From: Rapana venosa | Taxonomy: Eukaryota; Mollusca; Gastropoda; Neogastropoda; Muricidae | Direction of reading: 5' to 3' | NCBI GenBank assembly: GCA_028751875.1 | Contig: CM054140.1 | Span: 19,784,064 to 19,848,063, forward strand | Length of the DNA stretch: 64,000 bases | Shown: positions 1-13,900 of the stretch, piece by piece | Numbering within the stretch: the stretch's first letter is position 1 | Layout: each line of letters begins with the position of its first letter | Notes under the pieces: model-generated | Seen by the model: only the letters and a program-made list of their open reading frames with translations | Told to the model about the DNA's origin: nothing | Databases searched by the model: none | Made by a program: the position numbers and the translations under genes

Positions 1-72
1 GGCATAATTACATCTGTGTGTGTGTGTTTAATTACTTTTATTTTTTAAATGTATTTTTAGTTTATTTGTTTT

Positions 73-170
73 ATTCTTTTATCTCAAGGATAATAAAATA
101 AGCACTCATGTGCTTTTTTACATTCAGTCCCTGTGTGTATGCAGTTTTGTCAATTTTGTCATCCAGCACA

Positions 171-245
<75 letters not shown>

Positions 246-330
246 TGTGCGTGTGTGTATGTGTGTGAGTGTGTGCGTGTGCGTATGTGTGTGAGTGTGT
301 GTGCGCACATGTGATGTACGTGTGTGCGCG
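73..330 (-). repeat. SINE-A 3' fragment joined to (GA)n and (GT)n microsatellites
   Basis: 73-165 is the tail part of the abundant SINE-A family in minus orientation (aaggataataaaataagcac, then the fixed tail block). It runs into about 70 bp of (GA)n and then a GT-rich tract. Confidence 0.8.
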
Positions 331-544
331 TGCGCATGTTTGTGTGTGCACATGCATGCCCACATGTGTCTGTAAAACCGTGGGTCAATGAACATTGTCG
401 ATGATGTATCTGTGCATTCCCCTGTGTCTGCCACTCACCTGTCTGCTGCCTAATGGATAGCATGAGAATCACGGTCCTGCACCTACCTGCCTGTCTGTTA
501 GGGGAAGACAACAGCGCCGACCTTTGGCGAGGTACGTCACATAG

Positions 545-830
545 CATCGGATATTTGGAGATGCACACACAGCATCGACATTTGGAGATGCACACATAGC
601 ATCGGATATTTGGAGATGTACACATACTATCTGATATTTGGAGATGCACACACAGCATCTGATATTTGAAGATGCACACATAGTATCTGATATTTGGAGA
701 TGTACACATAGCATCTGTGATATTTGAAGATGTACACATTATAATTTATCTTGGAGATGTACACATATTATATTTGGAGATGTACACATCATATCTTGCA
801 CATGTACACATTCTATCTTGAAATTTACCC
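545..830. repeat. Tandem repeat of about 28-30 bp downstream of NAGLU
   Basis: Eight to ten units with the core gatatttggagatgcacaca followed by tagcatc, decaying towards 830. No coding signal. It lies in the 3' UTR or downstream flank of NAGLU; I found no convincing poly(A) signal between here and the stop. Confidence 0.85.
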
Positions 831-1489
831 ATACTTCATGTACGGACTAACATTCAGTTGAGAGACAGAAATCTCAATTTGTTCAAACCCACTTCAGCAC
901 CTTTGCTCACCAAGGAAACCGTACAATCACATGCATTACCCAAAACAGGCTCCACACTGGTAATATTTTCCATGTGATCTGTACAAGCACACATTCAAGA
1001 CTGTGGATGATAGCCCCCTATGAAGCAGACTAGATTACTGATAATGTACAATACCATTCACAAACCACCCAAAGTCAAAGCATAAAAACCAAAACCCAAA
1101 CAAAACCCAAACATTATGGCTCATTACATTGATATGACATTTCGTTCATGGCAAAAATAATCGAAATAAACCAAGCTTGAATCAAAATTCAATCAACCCA
1201 CATAATGCTCTACAGTCATTCTGTAAGTTTTTTTCTGGCAGAAACTTGTGACAGCAGCTCTAAATGCTGATTTAACATGCACACGCGCGTGTGTGTGCGC
1301 ATGCACACACACACACACACTTAGGCGGTTCTTCTTTTCAGGCATTCCTTTATCTTGTGATAACTACAGGTACACACGTGAAGTTTTTCAGGCATAAATC
1401 TGTGACACTGGCATCAATTCAACATACACACACATATTTGGCTTTCTTTGGATGGGGGTTGGGGGAGGAGTGACAATAAGACAACTTTA

Positions 1490-1665
1490 TCTCATATGTA
1501 AAAAATATCTCATGATAACAACTTTATCTCATATAAAACAACCTTAACCGTCTTCTACCTCACATCAAACAACATTGACTGTCATTTATCTCACATCAAA
1601 TAACCGTAACCGTCTGCTATTCTCACATCAAACAACCCTAACTGTCTTCCTCACGCCCACTTCTT
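1490..1665. repeat. Tandem repeat of about 40 bp covering the NAGLU stop codon and proximal 3' UTR
   Basis: Four to five units with the core ctcacatcaaacaac, spaced by variants of cgtctnctat. The first unit, read on the minus strand, supplies the last NAGLU codons and the TGA; the others lie in the 3' UTR. Confidence 0.75.
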
Positions 1666-1920
1666 CAAACAGAGGAGGGCTCTGCCTTTTGCTGGCAAGA
1701 TAACGACGCCATTCGTCGGGTCGTTCTTGGAGATATTCTCCCTCCTCCCAGTCAGCGCTGAAGCTCTGGCCTTGGTTCCGGTTCTTCCAGGAGAACGGAG
1801 ACGTGACCTTTCGCTGCCGGGGCTTCTGGGCAGCGGCAGCAGCCAGGGTGGGCAGCACTTTCTGCCCCAGCATCAGCCTGTACTTCAGGTACAGCTCCTT
1901 GACTATGGCTAACGAGTCAC
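1628..1920 (-). CDS. NAGLU: NAGLU exon 23, C-terminus and stop, residues 739-834
   Basis: Acceptor aacag; starts two bases into Gly738. [14 protein letters not shown] aligns with the end of human NAGLU (DTVDLAKKIFLKYYPRW). About 80 further residues follow, with an Ala run, a basic QKPRQRK cluster, an acidic [16 protein letters not shown] segment and the end RKTVRVV. This tail has no human counterpart. The TGA lies inside a tandem repeat of about 40 bp that continues into the 3' UTR. Confidence 0.92.
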
Positions 1921-4900
1921 CTGTTAGAGCGCACCACACACTCCTATTGAACGGAGGCTGATAAAGAGAGTATTCCCTTTTAGACGTACATGGACGCATG
2001 CATGCACATGCAGGAACCCTCCCCCCATCCCCCTGAAAAAACCCACACCCACACTCATATACACACATATATGTTTTGCATTCATACACAAACACACACA
2101 CACACTACACATGCACAAAGAGTCTCTCTCTCACACACACACATACACACACACTATCTCACACACACATTCCCATTGAACAATGGTTAGTAAAGAGAGT
2201 ATTTCCATTTCCACACACACACATGCACACGTGCCCCCCCACACACGCACACACTACACACACTATATACCAACACACAGAGTCTCACACACACACTACA
2301 CACACACACAGTCACATACACACAAACACACTGCTAACAACTATCCAGTAAAACCTTGTCAAACAGGGAACAGCATAATGATTTTTATAGAGCTCGCACA
2401 AGTCTGACATGATGCACGCAGTTTTAACAAAATACTCACTTTTCAGACAAAACAGAGCATTAACACCCACACCACCCTCCCCCAGCCAAAACTCCCCCCA
2501 CCCCACCAAAAAAACCCCCAAGAAAAAAAAATCAAACAAAGGCAAAAGAAAAGAAAACCAACAAAACACCCACACCCACACAGACATACATACACACACA
2601 CACACTACACCACCCACACCTGTGTCTGTGTGTGTGTGTGTGTGTGAGAGAGAGTGTTTGTGTTTACTTTCTTCTTTTTTTCTCTGTTTCTCTTTTTCTT
2701 TCGGAGTTAGTTTTATTATTACTGGTTATGGTAATAATGTAGTTAGATATTTTTGATCAAGTTGGTTTTTTTTTTGTTCCTAAATAAGATGGCTTGATGA
2801 AAAAAAAGCAAATGCATTGCTTATTCAATGTACCATCTGGAAATACAAACTTGACTTGACTTGACTTGACTTGACACACACACAAACGCACATGCACACA
2901 CACACTACACACAAACGCATACACACACACGCGCGTGCACGCACACACACAACACTACACATTACACACACACACAAATGAAATCCCCAGCATACCTTTA
3001 GGCTCAGTGGGGTACAGGTCAAGCTGGAGGGTGAAGGGCAGCTCCACCTGTTCCAGGATGTCTTGGTTGAACTTGCCAGGGTCAAACTTGGTTTTCTGCC
3101 ACAAGTCACCAACAGTCTTCAGGTCAGACCTCGCTATCCATTCACTGGGGACGGCGATAGCTCAGTGTCAGAGCACTCACTTTCCCCCAGCTAAGGTTAA
3201 GCAGCATCGAGCGTGGTTACCAAGTTGGATGGGTGACCGTTTGCACACCTTGGATTCAGTACAGTTCCCCCAGTTCACCCAGCTGTAAATGGGTACCTGC
3301 CCTCTTTAGGGTCAGGGAAGGTAAAGCCGCGAGAGAGAGGAGATGGGCGCCGCCCTCAATATGCTGGCCCCTTGAGAAGTTGAGGTCTCTGACGCCTCAC
3401 TCCCCTACGACCTTATAGGTTATGGGACACCTTTACCTTCTCCATTCACTTAGGTTAGATGACGTCCAGCTGATTAGCCAGAACGACCACAGACCACGGC
3501 CTCAGGCTTGACTTCCTCCTCGACTTCTTCAGGAGTTGTCGGGACATTACCCGTCCCTCTCCAGGTAGCAGGGTGCATGCTGGGTATGTTTCTGCCATTC
3601 ATCCCACTGGTCATAGCTACTCTACTCTTTCATGAAAGGTGGATGGTGTGTTAATATGTGTGCAAGATGTTCTGCATGCGCTTTCAAACGGGACCTCAGT
3701 TTACAGTCTCATTCACAGGAGTTTTGTGGAAGTGGAACCAGTAGCAATGTTAGCTTCTGGAGAAAAATCCCCTCAAAGATGCACTATAAGGAGAAGACTT
3801 GAACCCATGCCCGCAGTTATGGTCACATCCTAGTAAGGCTGGACAAGGCATCATGGAGTGACACTCCAGATATGAGGTCACAGATATGTGGAATTTAACA
3901 CAAGTGTGTTTTCTCCAGGTGTATAGGGGAGTATTTTCTTCAACATATGCTACACCATGTCTTCCCCTTCACCTTCAACTATCCCCTAGTCTAGTAGACT
4001 GTATGGGCCCCACTGAAGATTTCACATCACATCAAACAAGGTAAAAAAACAAACAAAACCCCACAAAAATGTTAAAAAAGGAAACACTTATTTTAAAAGG
4101 CAAAAAGTCTATTGAAATATACTTAGCACACACTAGATACATGTGCACATCGTCAATCTGCTAGTCAAGCATTCAGTGTCTCCAGTGTTCCCATCAACTG
4201 CATAACTGTCTGTCCTTTGTTATATGCCAGATATTGTGCAAATGTATACTTGAGCTTGACAACTTCTGCCAGTGACTGTTTGAGTGAATGATAAGTCTGC
4301 CTGTATATGTTCAAGTGTACCCACAAGTATGTACATATCTCTGTGTGTGCGCTTGTGCATCTGTGCGTATGTGTGTGTGCACGTGCGCGCATGTGTGTGT
4401 GTGTGTGCATGCATGTGTGCGTACATGAGTGGAGGTCATGTACATGCGTTTGTATGACAATGACACTGTGCTTTATTAGGTAATGACAAAGTTAAAACAA
4501 AAAAATCATTTCATATAAATACAGGAGGGATAAACAAAAAAAGAAAAGAAAAAGAAAACACTGACCTTCTCCAGAACCTGAACGAGCCAGTCAGCAAAGA
4601 ACTTCCAGCGTGGCACGTAATAACTGAAAAATGAAAGGTCAGGGCATGGTTTGACTTGTCATACATTTCATAGTCAGTTGGTTCCTGTCTTCCTGTTTTC
4701 AGTGTTGATGAAGAGTAAAAAAATGTCATTCATACAGGATGATGATCCTACACTGTAAATAAATCAAGATAAAACAACAATGAACTATTTGTCATTTGAG
4801 TAGAGTCAAGAAGCAAGCGATGGAGAAGTATTCGATAACTGATTGCACATGAAAAAATGTGAGGAAGTGTGTAGGCACTCAGTTCAATATAACTACATAC

Positions 4901-7900
4901 TTTTGCTGACACATACATCTGTGTATTGCTAGGAGAGTATGATGTGAGAATGCAATTCTCTTATGCATGGATGTGGTCAAGTCAAGTCAGAAACACTTTA
5001 ATCATCCCATGAAGGGCAATTACAATACTGACAGGCGTGCTGATACAAACCATGGCCTCGAAAGACACCAAAAAAAAGCTACATTTTTGGAGAAAGAACA
5101 AGACACTGGATGTACATATCCAAGCACCACTTACTCTTTAAAAAGTCCAGACCACTGTTTAGCGGCATAGTCCACAATCTGCACAAAGAACAACCACAAC
5201 ACATCAATGTTTGCCAGTGGGAATGGATGGCAAAATTGACAAAACCGCATACACAACAGGGACTGGATGTTAAAAAAAAAAGCACATGAGTGCTTATTCC
5301 CAGCCTCGCCCTTTCTTCCCGGTTTGACAAAAACATCCAACTGAATGTCAAAGTCCTTTGGATGAGACTATAAACCGAGGCCCCGTGTGCGAACGCATGC
5401 AGAACATCTTGCGCACACGTTAAATCCTGTTCCGCTGTTCGAAAGAGTAGTCCATTGTGTGCCGGTGGGAACAGATGACAAAATTTAAAAAAAACGCGTA
5501 CACACGCATAAAAAAAATCCAAAAAAAAAAAATCATCTGAGCGCTTTCATTTGTTGCTTTACAAGATTCAGCGCTATATAAATTCCATACATTATTATTA
5601 TTCTGCCATTATCCTAGAAATAAAACAATAAAAAGAAAATGAAACAAAAGGTATTGTGTAGGGGACTGATCCACTGACTGATCCACCGACTTCCTCCCTC
5701 AGCACCTGTGGCGTCGTTGGCTCCCTGCGCTGCATTTTCCAGGTGGTGTGGTGTGGGCAAGCTGAGCCTGGGGAGAAACCAGGGCCTTTCTGGACAGCAG
5801 GGTGCAATGCACACTGGGTATACTGATGCCCTCTACCCCACCTGGCCAACTCTTCTGTGAGAGGCACAAGGTGGTTTAACACCTGTCCAAGATGTTCTAC
5901 GAGTGTTTGTACACCGAACTGTCATTTAAAATCTCTTGTGAAGAACTTTCAGGAACATAATAATAATAATAATAATAATGTATGGAATTTATATAGCGCT
6001 GAATCTTGTAAAGCAACAAATCAAAGCGCTCAGATGACTTCTTTGTAAAAAAATATTTAAAATATTTTTATATCAAAGATAATGGAATAAGCACTCATGT
6101 GCTGGGTTTTTTTTAACATCCATTCCCCGTGTGTATGTGGTTTTGTAAATTTTGTCATCTGTTTCCACCGGCACACAATGGCCTACTCTTTCGAAAAGCG
6201 GAACAGGATTTAACGTGTGCGCAAGATGTTCTGCATGCGTTTGCACATGGAGTCAGTAACAATGTTAACTCCTCGGAAACCTGAGGGAAGACTGTATGGT
6301 GGACAGAGACAACCCTGCACACCCAGCTGAACAGCCCCATGAGAGGAGCTGGAGAGAACATGCCATCATTTTTCCCTGACACATCTGACGGCGTAAAGCA
6401 AACAAGAAAAGAAGAAAAACAACAGGGAGGAAAAATCCCCTTGAATGGACACCTCAGAGGACATCTTAACTCAATGGGGTCGCAGCAAAATGGATCCCGC
6501 CATTTTGTGGTGACACGTGATTTTGCTATATTTGAAAAATTAAGCAGACTTACCCAACATAATAATGACATACACATTATACATCATTTAAAAGTTTATA
6601 ATGTCTACTTTTGAGATTGTTTCACATTTTTTCAATAGATGACTGTATTTATTTTTTTACAAATTTTCAATATATGTCACTGAATGCTGAAAAATAAAAA
6701 AGTTTTGGAAATTAGGGTTCCTTAACTTACATGCCTTGAACTGTACATCAACTAGTCCCCTTGAAGCAATGTGATGCTTTTTCACCAAAGTAAAGTTCCC
6801 TGTTTGCCGTTTCTTTCTGTTAGCCAAAATGAAACTATTTACGTGGTTTGTTCTCCTTTATTTTATAGTGGTTTTGCTTTGTTTGGTTCTGTTTTGGTTT
6901 GGGGTTGTTGTTGCTTTTTTGAGGGGGGACTATTTGGTTGTTCCCTCTCCCCTTGTTTTTGCCGTTTTTGTTTTGCTCTTGGTTCTTGCTATTTTTTCGG
7001 TTGTTTCTGTGTTTTCTGCTCTGCTTTCTTTCTTACTTGTTGCTACTTTTTTTTTTCTTTCTCTCTCTCTTCGGTGATTTTTGTGGGGATTTTTGTGTAG
7101 ATATTTTTCCCGTAAGCTGTGTAAGTGTATTGCTATGGGCTTTATTTTATTTTATTATCATATATATCCTTAAGGGCGGGGACTGGATGTAAAAAAGCAC
7201 ATGGGTGCTTATTCATTATCCTCGAAATAAAAGAATTTGTCATTGTCATTGTCATTGAAGTTGGCTGAATCCATCTGTTGTCACTTTTAGTACAACAGAT
7301 TTTTAAAAAAAAAAGAATCATAACACTGGAGAGCCTGAAATCCCAAAGATATCACTTGTTGACATGTCAAACAAAATTAGCCAACAGACACAAACTAGGC
7401 AAGCTTATGGTCAAGGAAAGCAACTGTGTTTAGAAAAATGATTGCCCTACAGGCCAGAGTACCTTCCCATGAGTTGAACACCACTAAGTGTATTTTTAAA
7501 AATTCGTAATTCTGCCGAAGCGTCACAGTGAAGGAGAGCTTAAGCTTCGGCACAACCTCAATGAATTAAACTATTCTAGAATGGATGGCAGCTAAACAAA
7601 ATGCCTCAACTTTTAATTCTGATGACGATCCACAAGACGTAAAAGAAAATGACCCTATGATGAACCCTCAGAAAAAAAACTCTGGCACTAAAGAGTGCAC
7701 AAGCACCTAGTAAATTTTTATTTCTTTCTTTATTTATTATTCTTTTATATCGAGGATAATGGAATAAGCACTTTTGTGCTTTTTTTTACATCCAGTCCCT
7801 GTGTGTACGCGGTTTTGTAAACTCTGTCATCTGTTCCCACCGGCACACAATGGCCTGCTCTTACAAAAAGCGGAACAGGATTTAACGTGTGCGCAAGATG

Positions 7901-10900
7901 TTCTGCGTGCGTTCGCACACGGGGGCCTCAGTTTATAGCCTCACCCAAAGGACTTTTAGGGAGAGTGGAGTCTGCACTGGCGATAACTCCAGGGGCAAAA
8001 TATCCCCCTTGAACGGGAATCAAACCCGGGTCGTCAAACTGCGAGCACAACGTTCTAACCACTAGGCTATCAAGGCACTGAGCAACTTAAAAGATGATCT
8101 GAACCTCCTAATAGAAAAAAACCCAACAAAAAACAACAAAAAACCACCCAGACTGACTTCTCCGTCAGGCCCCCAGATGGTGATCTGGTTGCGGGCGTTG
8201 TTCTGCAGCAGGAAAGTCTCCTGCATGTCGGAGGCGTAGTTCACTGCGTCCCTGATCCAGTTGCCCAGCAGGAAGTGGCGGTCCGAGGCCAGCAGTGTCT
8301 CCATGTCCGTCAGCAGGTCTACCATCTTCCCTCCGGCCAGTCTGTCACAGCGCAGCGCAGAATATTGTTGTTGTTGTTGTCGTCGTTGTCGTTGTTGTTG
8401 TTGAATGATTGTGTTCTCAAGTTTAACCCCCCCTCCCCCTTAGGTTCTTTCTTTGATTTAATGTCCATTCACTTAAGGTGATATTAGATGAAAGATTAAG
8501 TGTTAACGATATGTAGAGAACGTGTGTGTGTGTGTGTGTGTGTGCACTTGTGTATGTTTGTTTGTGAGTGCACGTGTGTGTGTGTGTGAATGTGTGTGTA
8601 TATGCATGAGTGTGTGCGTGCTTGCGTGCATGTGAGTATGTTTGTGCGTGTGTGCGCATGTCTTTGTTTGTATGTGTGTGTGAGTGTGTGTGTTTATTTA
8701 GGTGTGCTTGCAAGAATGTGAGTAGACATACATTTGCGAGCTAAGGTAGAGGTGTGCGTGCGTGCATGTGTGTGTGTGTGAGTGTCTGTGTTTACCCATT
8801 AGTGTTTGTGCACAAAATAAAAAAAAAAAATACAAAGAAATTATGGGAGGGACGGGGGTGGGGTGGGGTTTGGGGTGGGGGGGCACTGAACAGCTTAAAC
8901 TGCAGCAAGAACAATCACAAAAGTTTGCCAACAGAACACCACCCTAGGTGTTACCCACAATATGCACTCTGTCTCACGCATCAGTGAATCTGAGGTGCAT
9001 ATTCTGTCTGCAAAGATGACAAACATCCTTTACGATCTTGCCTTGCCATTTACCCTGAAATCAACTTTAAGAAGGAAGGTGGCAGGATGGTTGAGACGTT
9101 TGCCTGCCAACAAATAAACCATGACGTTCTGGGTTCCACTCCCAGCGCCTCACCCTTTCTTCCCAGTTTGATGAAAATATGGAAGTGAATGTCAGTCCTT
9201 TAGATGAGACTATAAACTGAGGCCCCGTGTGCGAATGCACGCAGAACATCTTGTGCACACGTTAAATCCTGTTCCGCTTTTCGTAAGAGTAGGCCATTGT
9301 GTGCCGGTGGGAACGGATTACAAAATTTACAAAACCGCAACACACACACGGGGACTGGATGTAAAAAAGCACATAAGTGCTTATTCCATTATCCTTGATA
9401 TAAAAGAATAAAATAAAATAAATAAATAAAATAAACAGATGACAATATTAAAAAAAATGCATGGACGCAGGTGTCATGTTTAGACATGATCCCCGAATTT
9501 GGAATGCAGCTACCTAAATGTTACGGGGGGGGGGGAGGAATTGTCACATATGCAAAAATCTCACCAATGAAAAAAACCCAACAAACCCACCCACCCCCCT
9601 ACCCCCAAAATCTATTTTGTACTAAAATTGCACATCATCATAAAAATCCTGAAATGCTATTCAACTTCCTCTTCACGCCACTTACTGGACCCCAATTGTG
9701 TCGTTGATCTCGAAAGCCTCCATGATTTCCGTGTACAGGCGCAGGGACACGATCTGCAGACTGTTGCGAGTCACATCCACAAGGTCGTAGCTGAAAACAG
9801 CACCAAGCAAGGTGGTCACTGGATAAAGCAAGGTGGTCACTGGATAAAGCAAGGTGGTCACTGGATAAAGCAAGGTCATCACTGGATAAAGCAAGGTCGT
9901 CACTGGATAAAGCAAGGTCGTCACTGGATAAAGCAAGGTCATCACTGGATATAAAGCAAGGTCGTCACTGGATAAAGCAAGGTCATCACTGGATAAAGCA
10001 AGGTCATCACTGGATAAAGCAAGGTCGTCACTGGATAAAGCAAGGTCATCACTGGATAAAGCAAGGTCATCACTGGATAAAGCAAGGTCATCACTGGATA
10101 AAGCAAGGTCGTCACTGAGTGACCACACTTCACTGATGGTGGCTTTGATAGACAGGAGGAATAAAGCTAATTGGTTAACATTTGCACAAAACCTTTTTTC
10201 CCCAGTCAAGCTGAGCTAATACTTTTTCATATACAAGTTTAGAACAGACAAAAAGAGATGAAAAGCAGGAGGACACAGACAAATCATAGTTACATATTAG
10301 ATAAATAGATATTTTCTCTCTCTCTCTGTGTCCTTGATGTATGCACGCGTGCGCGCGCTCCCACATAAACACACGTGCAACTTTTACTTCAAATTTCTAT
10401 TTTACTGGAACCACCATCCCCACAATGCACAATACCATCACAATCACCATGATTACATCCATTATCACCATAATTCATCCAATACCAGATTCCACCACCA
10501 CCGCCATAATACAGCCATCATCACCGTAATACAACCACCATCACCATACACACATTACAATCACCATATACACATTACAATCACCATACACACATTACAA
10601 TCACCATCACCACACACACATTACAACCACCATCATCATACACACATTACAATCACCATCACCACACACACATTACGTAAAATCACCATCACCATAATGC
10701 ACATCACCATCACCATAACAAAGGGTACATGCTCAAAGTGACACAGCCTGTGGACTAGCCACAATCATGATATACAAGTTACACCCACCATCACCATAAT
10801 GCACATCACCATCACCATAATGCACATCACCATCACCATAATGCACATCACCATCACCATAATGCACATTACCATCACCATCACACAGGCTACATGCTCA

Positions 10901-13900
10901 ACGTGACACGGCCTGTGGACTCACTAGTAGAGGTCGTTGGGTTTGAACTGGCTGGCTCCCTGAATCAGGTTATCCCAGGCAGCTAGGAGCTCGTTGGGGT
11001 CGTACCACAGCTGAAAGGACACAGGCACTAAAGTCAACTAACTAACTACACGTACAGCTATCACTGTTACAAAGGACACAGACACTGCAGTCAACTAACT
11101 ACATGTACAGCTATCGCTGTTGCACACGTCTTCCTATTTCATTCAAGAAAAATTCTCTGTTTAATTTCCTTTATGAAAGAACATAAAAGTTTGTGTGTGT
11201 GTGTGTTTTCTTAAAAAAAAGTTTTAATATCAGTTCTGTAACAGGAGTACGGTTTTTCATGACCTGTTTCTTCATGAAAATGTAATTCTCCAAGTTTTCA
11301 TATGCTATGATTTTACGACTGGATATTGACTACTTAGCAAATTCAAGAAAAATAGCATTGTTCTACATTAAAATTAAATACAATATGAAACAATAATGGG
11401 TAAAATAATATCAAAAGTATATTCATGCATTTATGTCATAAATTGTGACTATTTCATTAAAAAAGCAACAAAACTATTGAAATAATCAACTTTCTTCTGT
11501 CGCATAACCATCATCAATAAAAATGAAAACAAATTTAAGAAAAAAAAAACTTATGCAAAGTTCACATTGAAGATAAAAATCACAAGTTTTATCACATTTT
11601 CAAATTAGCACAAACTACTTGCATTAGTGTTATAGAAAGCTAAATCTAGTCAACCTACAACAAGTTTGCACAAAACTATTCAAAATACAGACACTTGAAA
11701 AAGTAAATTGAACAGAAATGTTGGGACATTCTTGATTTCTATTTCCTATTTTTTTTTCTTCCAATGGCACAAGATTGCTTTTTATCACATTATCAAATCA
11801 GCTTCAATGTAATTTACAAAGTCTATTGCATTATCAAATCAGCTTTAATGTAATTTACAAAGTCTATTGCATTATCAAATCAGCTCTAATACAAAGTCTT
11901 CCACATTATCAAATCAGTTCTAATCTAAAGCAAAGTCAAATTTAACATGCCTACCAAGCTTGCATAATTTTCAAGAATCAGAAATCACAGCTTTGATAGA
12001 TTATTATGTAAAACAAACAAACAAACAAACAAAACTACTACATCTAAACACAAATAATTACAAGAGATTTTTGCTGTTTGTTTTTTTAAGCTACAAGGAA
12101 TTTATTTCAGATTTATAAATGGTGCTTTGAGCTATGTTGATTCCACCAGTAAAGATGAATTATCTGTAAACAAAAGCAAAAATTTTATACTTGGATATGA
12201 AAAGTAGAGTGGGCTAACATGAATACTTTCATGTGCTGATCAAGTTTTTCAAGAAAATTTTGATAAAAAAAAAGCTATTTCCTTGTAGCTAAAAAAAAAT
12301 TCCAATAAAAGTTTTCCAGCATAGTCTGTGCAGTAGTTCACATAAATGCTTTGATTTGTGTTTGCAAGATATAGCACTATATAAATTCCATTTATTATTA
12401 TTTTATTATTAACAAATGTATCTGAGTTGGATATTATGCAAAAGATACTTTTAACTACACATTTTGATTTCATCACAGCTATCTCCATTAAAAAGAAACA
12501 AATCTATTTGTACACAAATAACACACAACAGAAAACACCAAGGACAAAGCAAAAAAAAAAAAAAGGTAACAGCAACAATTATAACAATGTAACAGATTTA
12601 GAAGCAGCAGAGCAGGCAGAGGCACAGGAAGGAACATATAATTATAATTGATAAAGATACATAATTAATTAATTATATAGACTACACAAATAAAGAAAAT
12701 AAGAGCAAAACCAAAAAAAAGCCCTAAACCATTAATAATCAGAAAAAAGGTTGCAAAATAAGACACTGCAATACTGAAATAAAGCATGATCAAGAAAAGA
12801 AAGGTCCACTAGCTTCTATACTGTGAGCAGCATGCATATATTAGAAATAATATATGGAAGCGATGTTAAACAATGACCATTTTAAAAATGATCGTCTCTG
12901 TGCTGTTTCTCTCTCTCTCTCTCCTCATGCACGCACACATGCGTGCAGACAAACACAATCTCTCTCTCTCTCTCTCACACACACACACTCGCATTAACAC
13001 ACACACACTCGCACTAACACACACACACTTCCACCTGGTAAATTTCCATAAATAAAACATCTATTTTCCACCAATCTTTAAGTATTCTTTATTTCATTTT
13101 TTTCCCATTTATTTTCCACTTTAAGTCACGAGATTTCTCTTTGTGAAATTCGGGCTGCTCTCCCTGGAGAGAGCGTGTCACCACAAGAACAGCGCCACCC
13201 TTTTTTTTTTGGGTCTGCAACTGTATTTGTTTCCCTATAAGAGTGGCTTTTTTTCTAAGAATTTTGCCAGGGACAACTCTCTTGTTGCCGTGGGTTCTTT
13301 TACATGCGCAGAATAATTTTGTGTAACATACGGGACCTTGGTTTATTGTCTCATCCAAAAGACTAGCGCCCAGACCACTACTCATGATCTAATGGATAGG
13401 GGAAAAGTTTCGGGCCCAAACGGATTCAAACCACCGCACACTTCCGACCTGGACTTTTTCGCTTTCTAGACAGGCACGTTACCTCTAGACCACCGATCCA
13501 CCAAAGTCTTCTAATTGTCTCTTCTAAGAGAGGTGCATTTGCATTCCTATAAGAAAAAATAAAGTTTTAAAAGACTTCTGCTATATTTCCATCATCTTAC
13601 ATTCATACTTGCAGTACTAAGTCTGATAACACTTCTCTGTTCTTTGTCACTACTTGAACTATTTCTATCATCTGCTGATAATTAACTGTACTTAACTTTT
13701 CTGCTGGATAAATGAGAGTTGAATAAAAGACATATTTTCTGCCAAACTTTCGAAGGTTTTAGCCTTTTTTCTTTTATATACTAAAAATGCATGTACATAT
13801 CTACTACATGATTAAAGTCCTACGAAATTATCCATTGATACTTAATTTATTTTTTAAATGAAATGCTCTCATACATTTATAAGAGGAAGGAGTCAAAGGA

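Noticed and set aside
71..739. 222-residue minus-strand frame with Cys/Ile and His/Ser repeats
   Set aside because: It is produced by the 28-30 bp tandem repeat and the (GA)n/(GT)n tract; no conserved content.
3150..3250. Possible functional tRNA or 5S rRNA gene
   Set aside because: Only internal-promoter-like parts are present, within a 294-bp dispersed element with target duplications; it is a SINE.
6771..7192. Hydrophobic plus-strand frames rich in Phe, Cys and Leu, looking like membrane segments
   Set aside because: They arise from T-rich low-complexity DNA in intron 19, and three overlapping frames are open at once.
7950..8080. Possible tRNA gene on the minus strand at the SINE-A head
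   Set aside because: A and B boxes are visible but there is no complete cloverleaf, and the same head recurs in every full SINE-A.
9805..10125. CRISPR-like regular repeat array
   Set aside because: Units are directly adjacent with no unique spacers, in an animal intron; it is a minisatellite.
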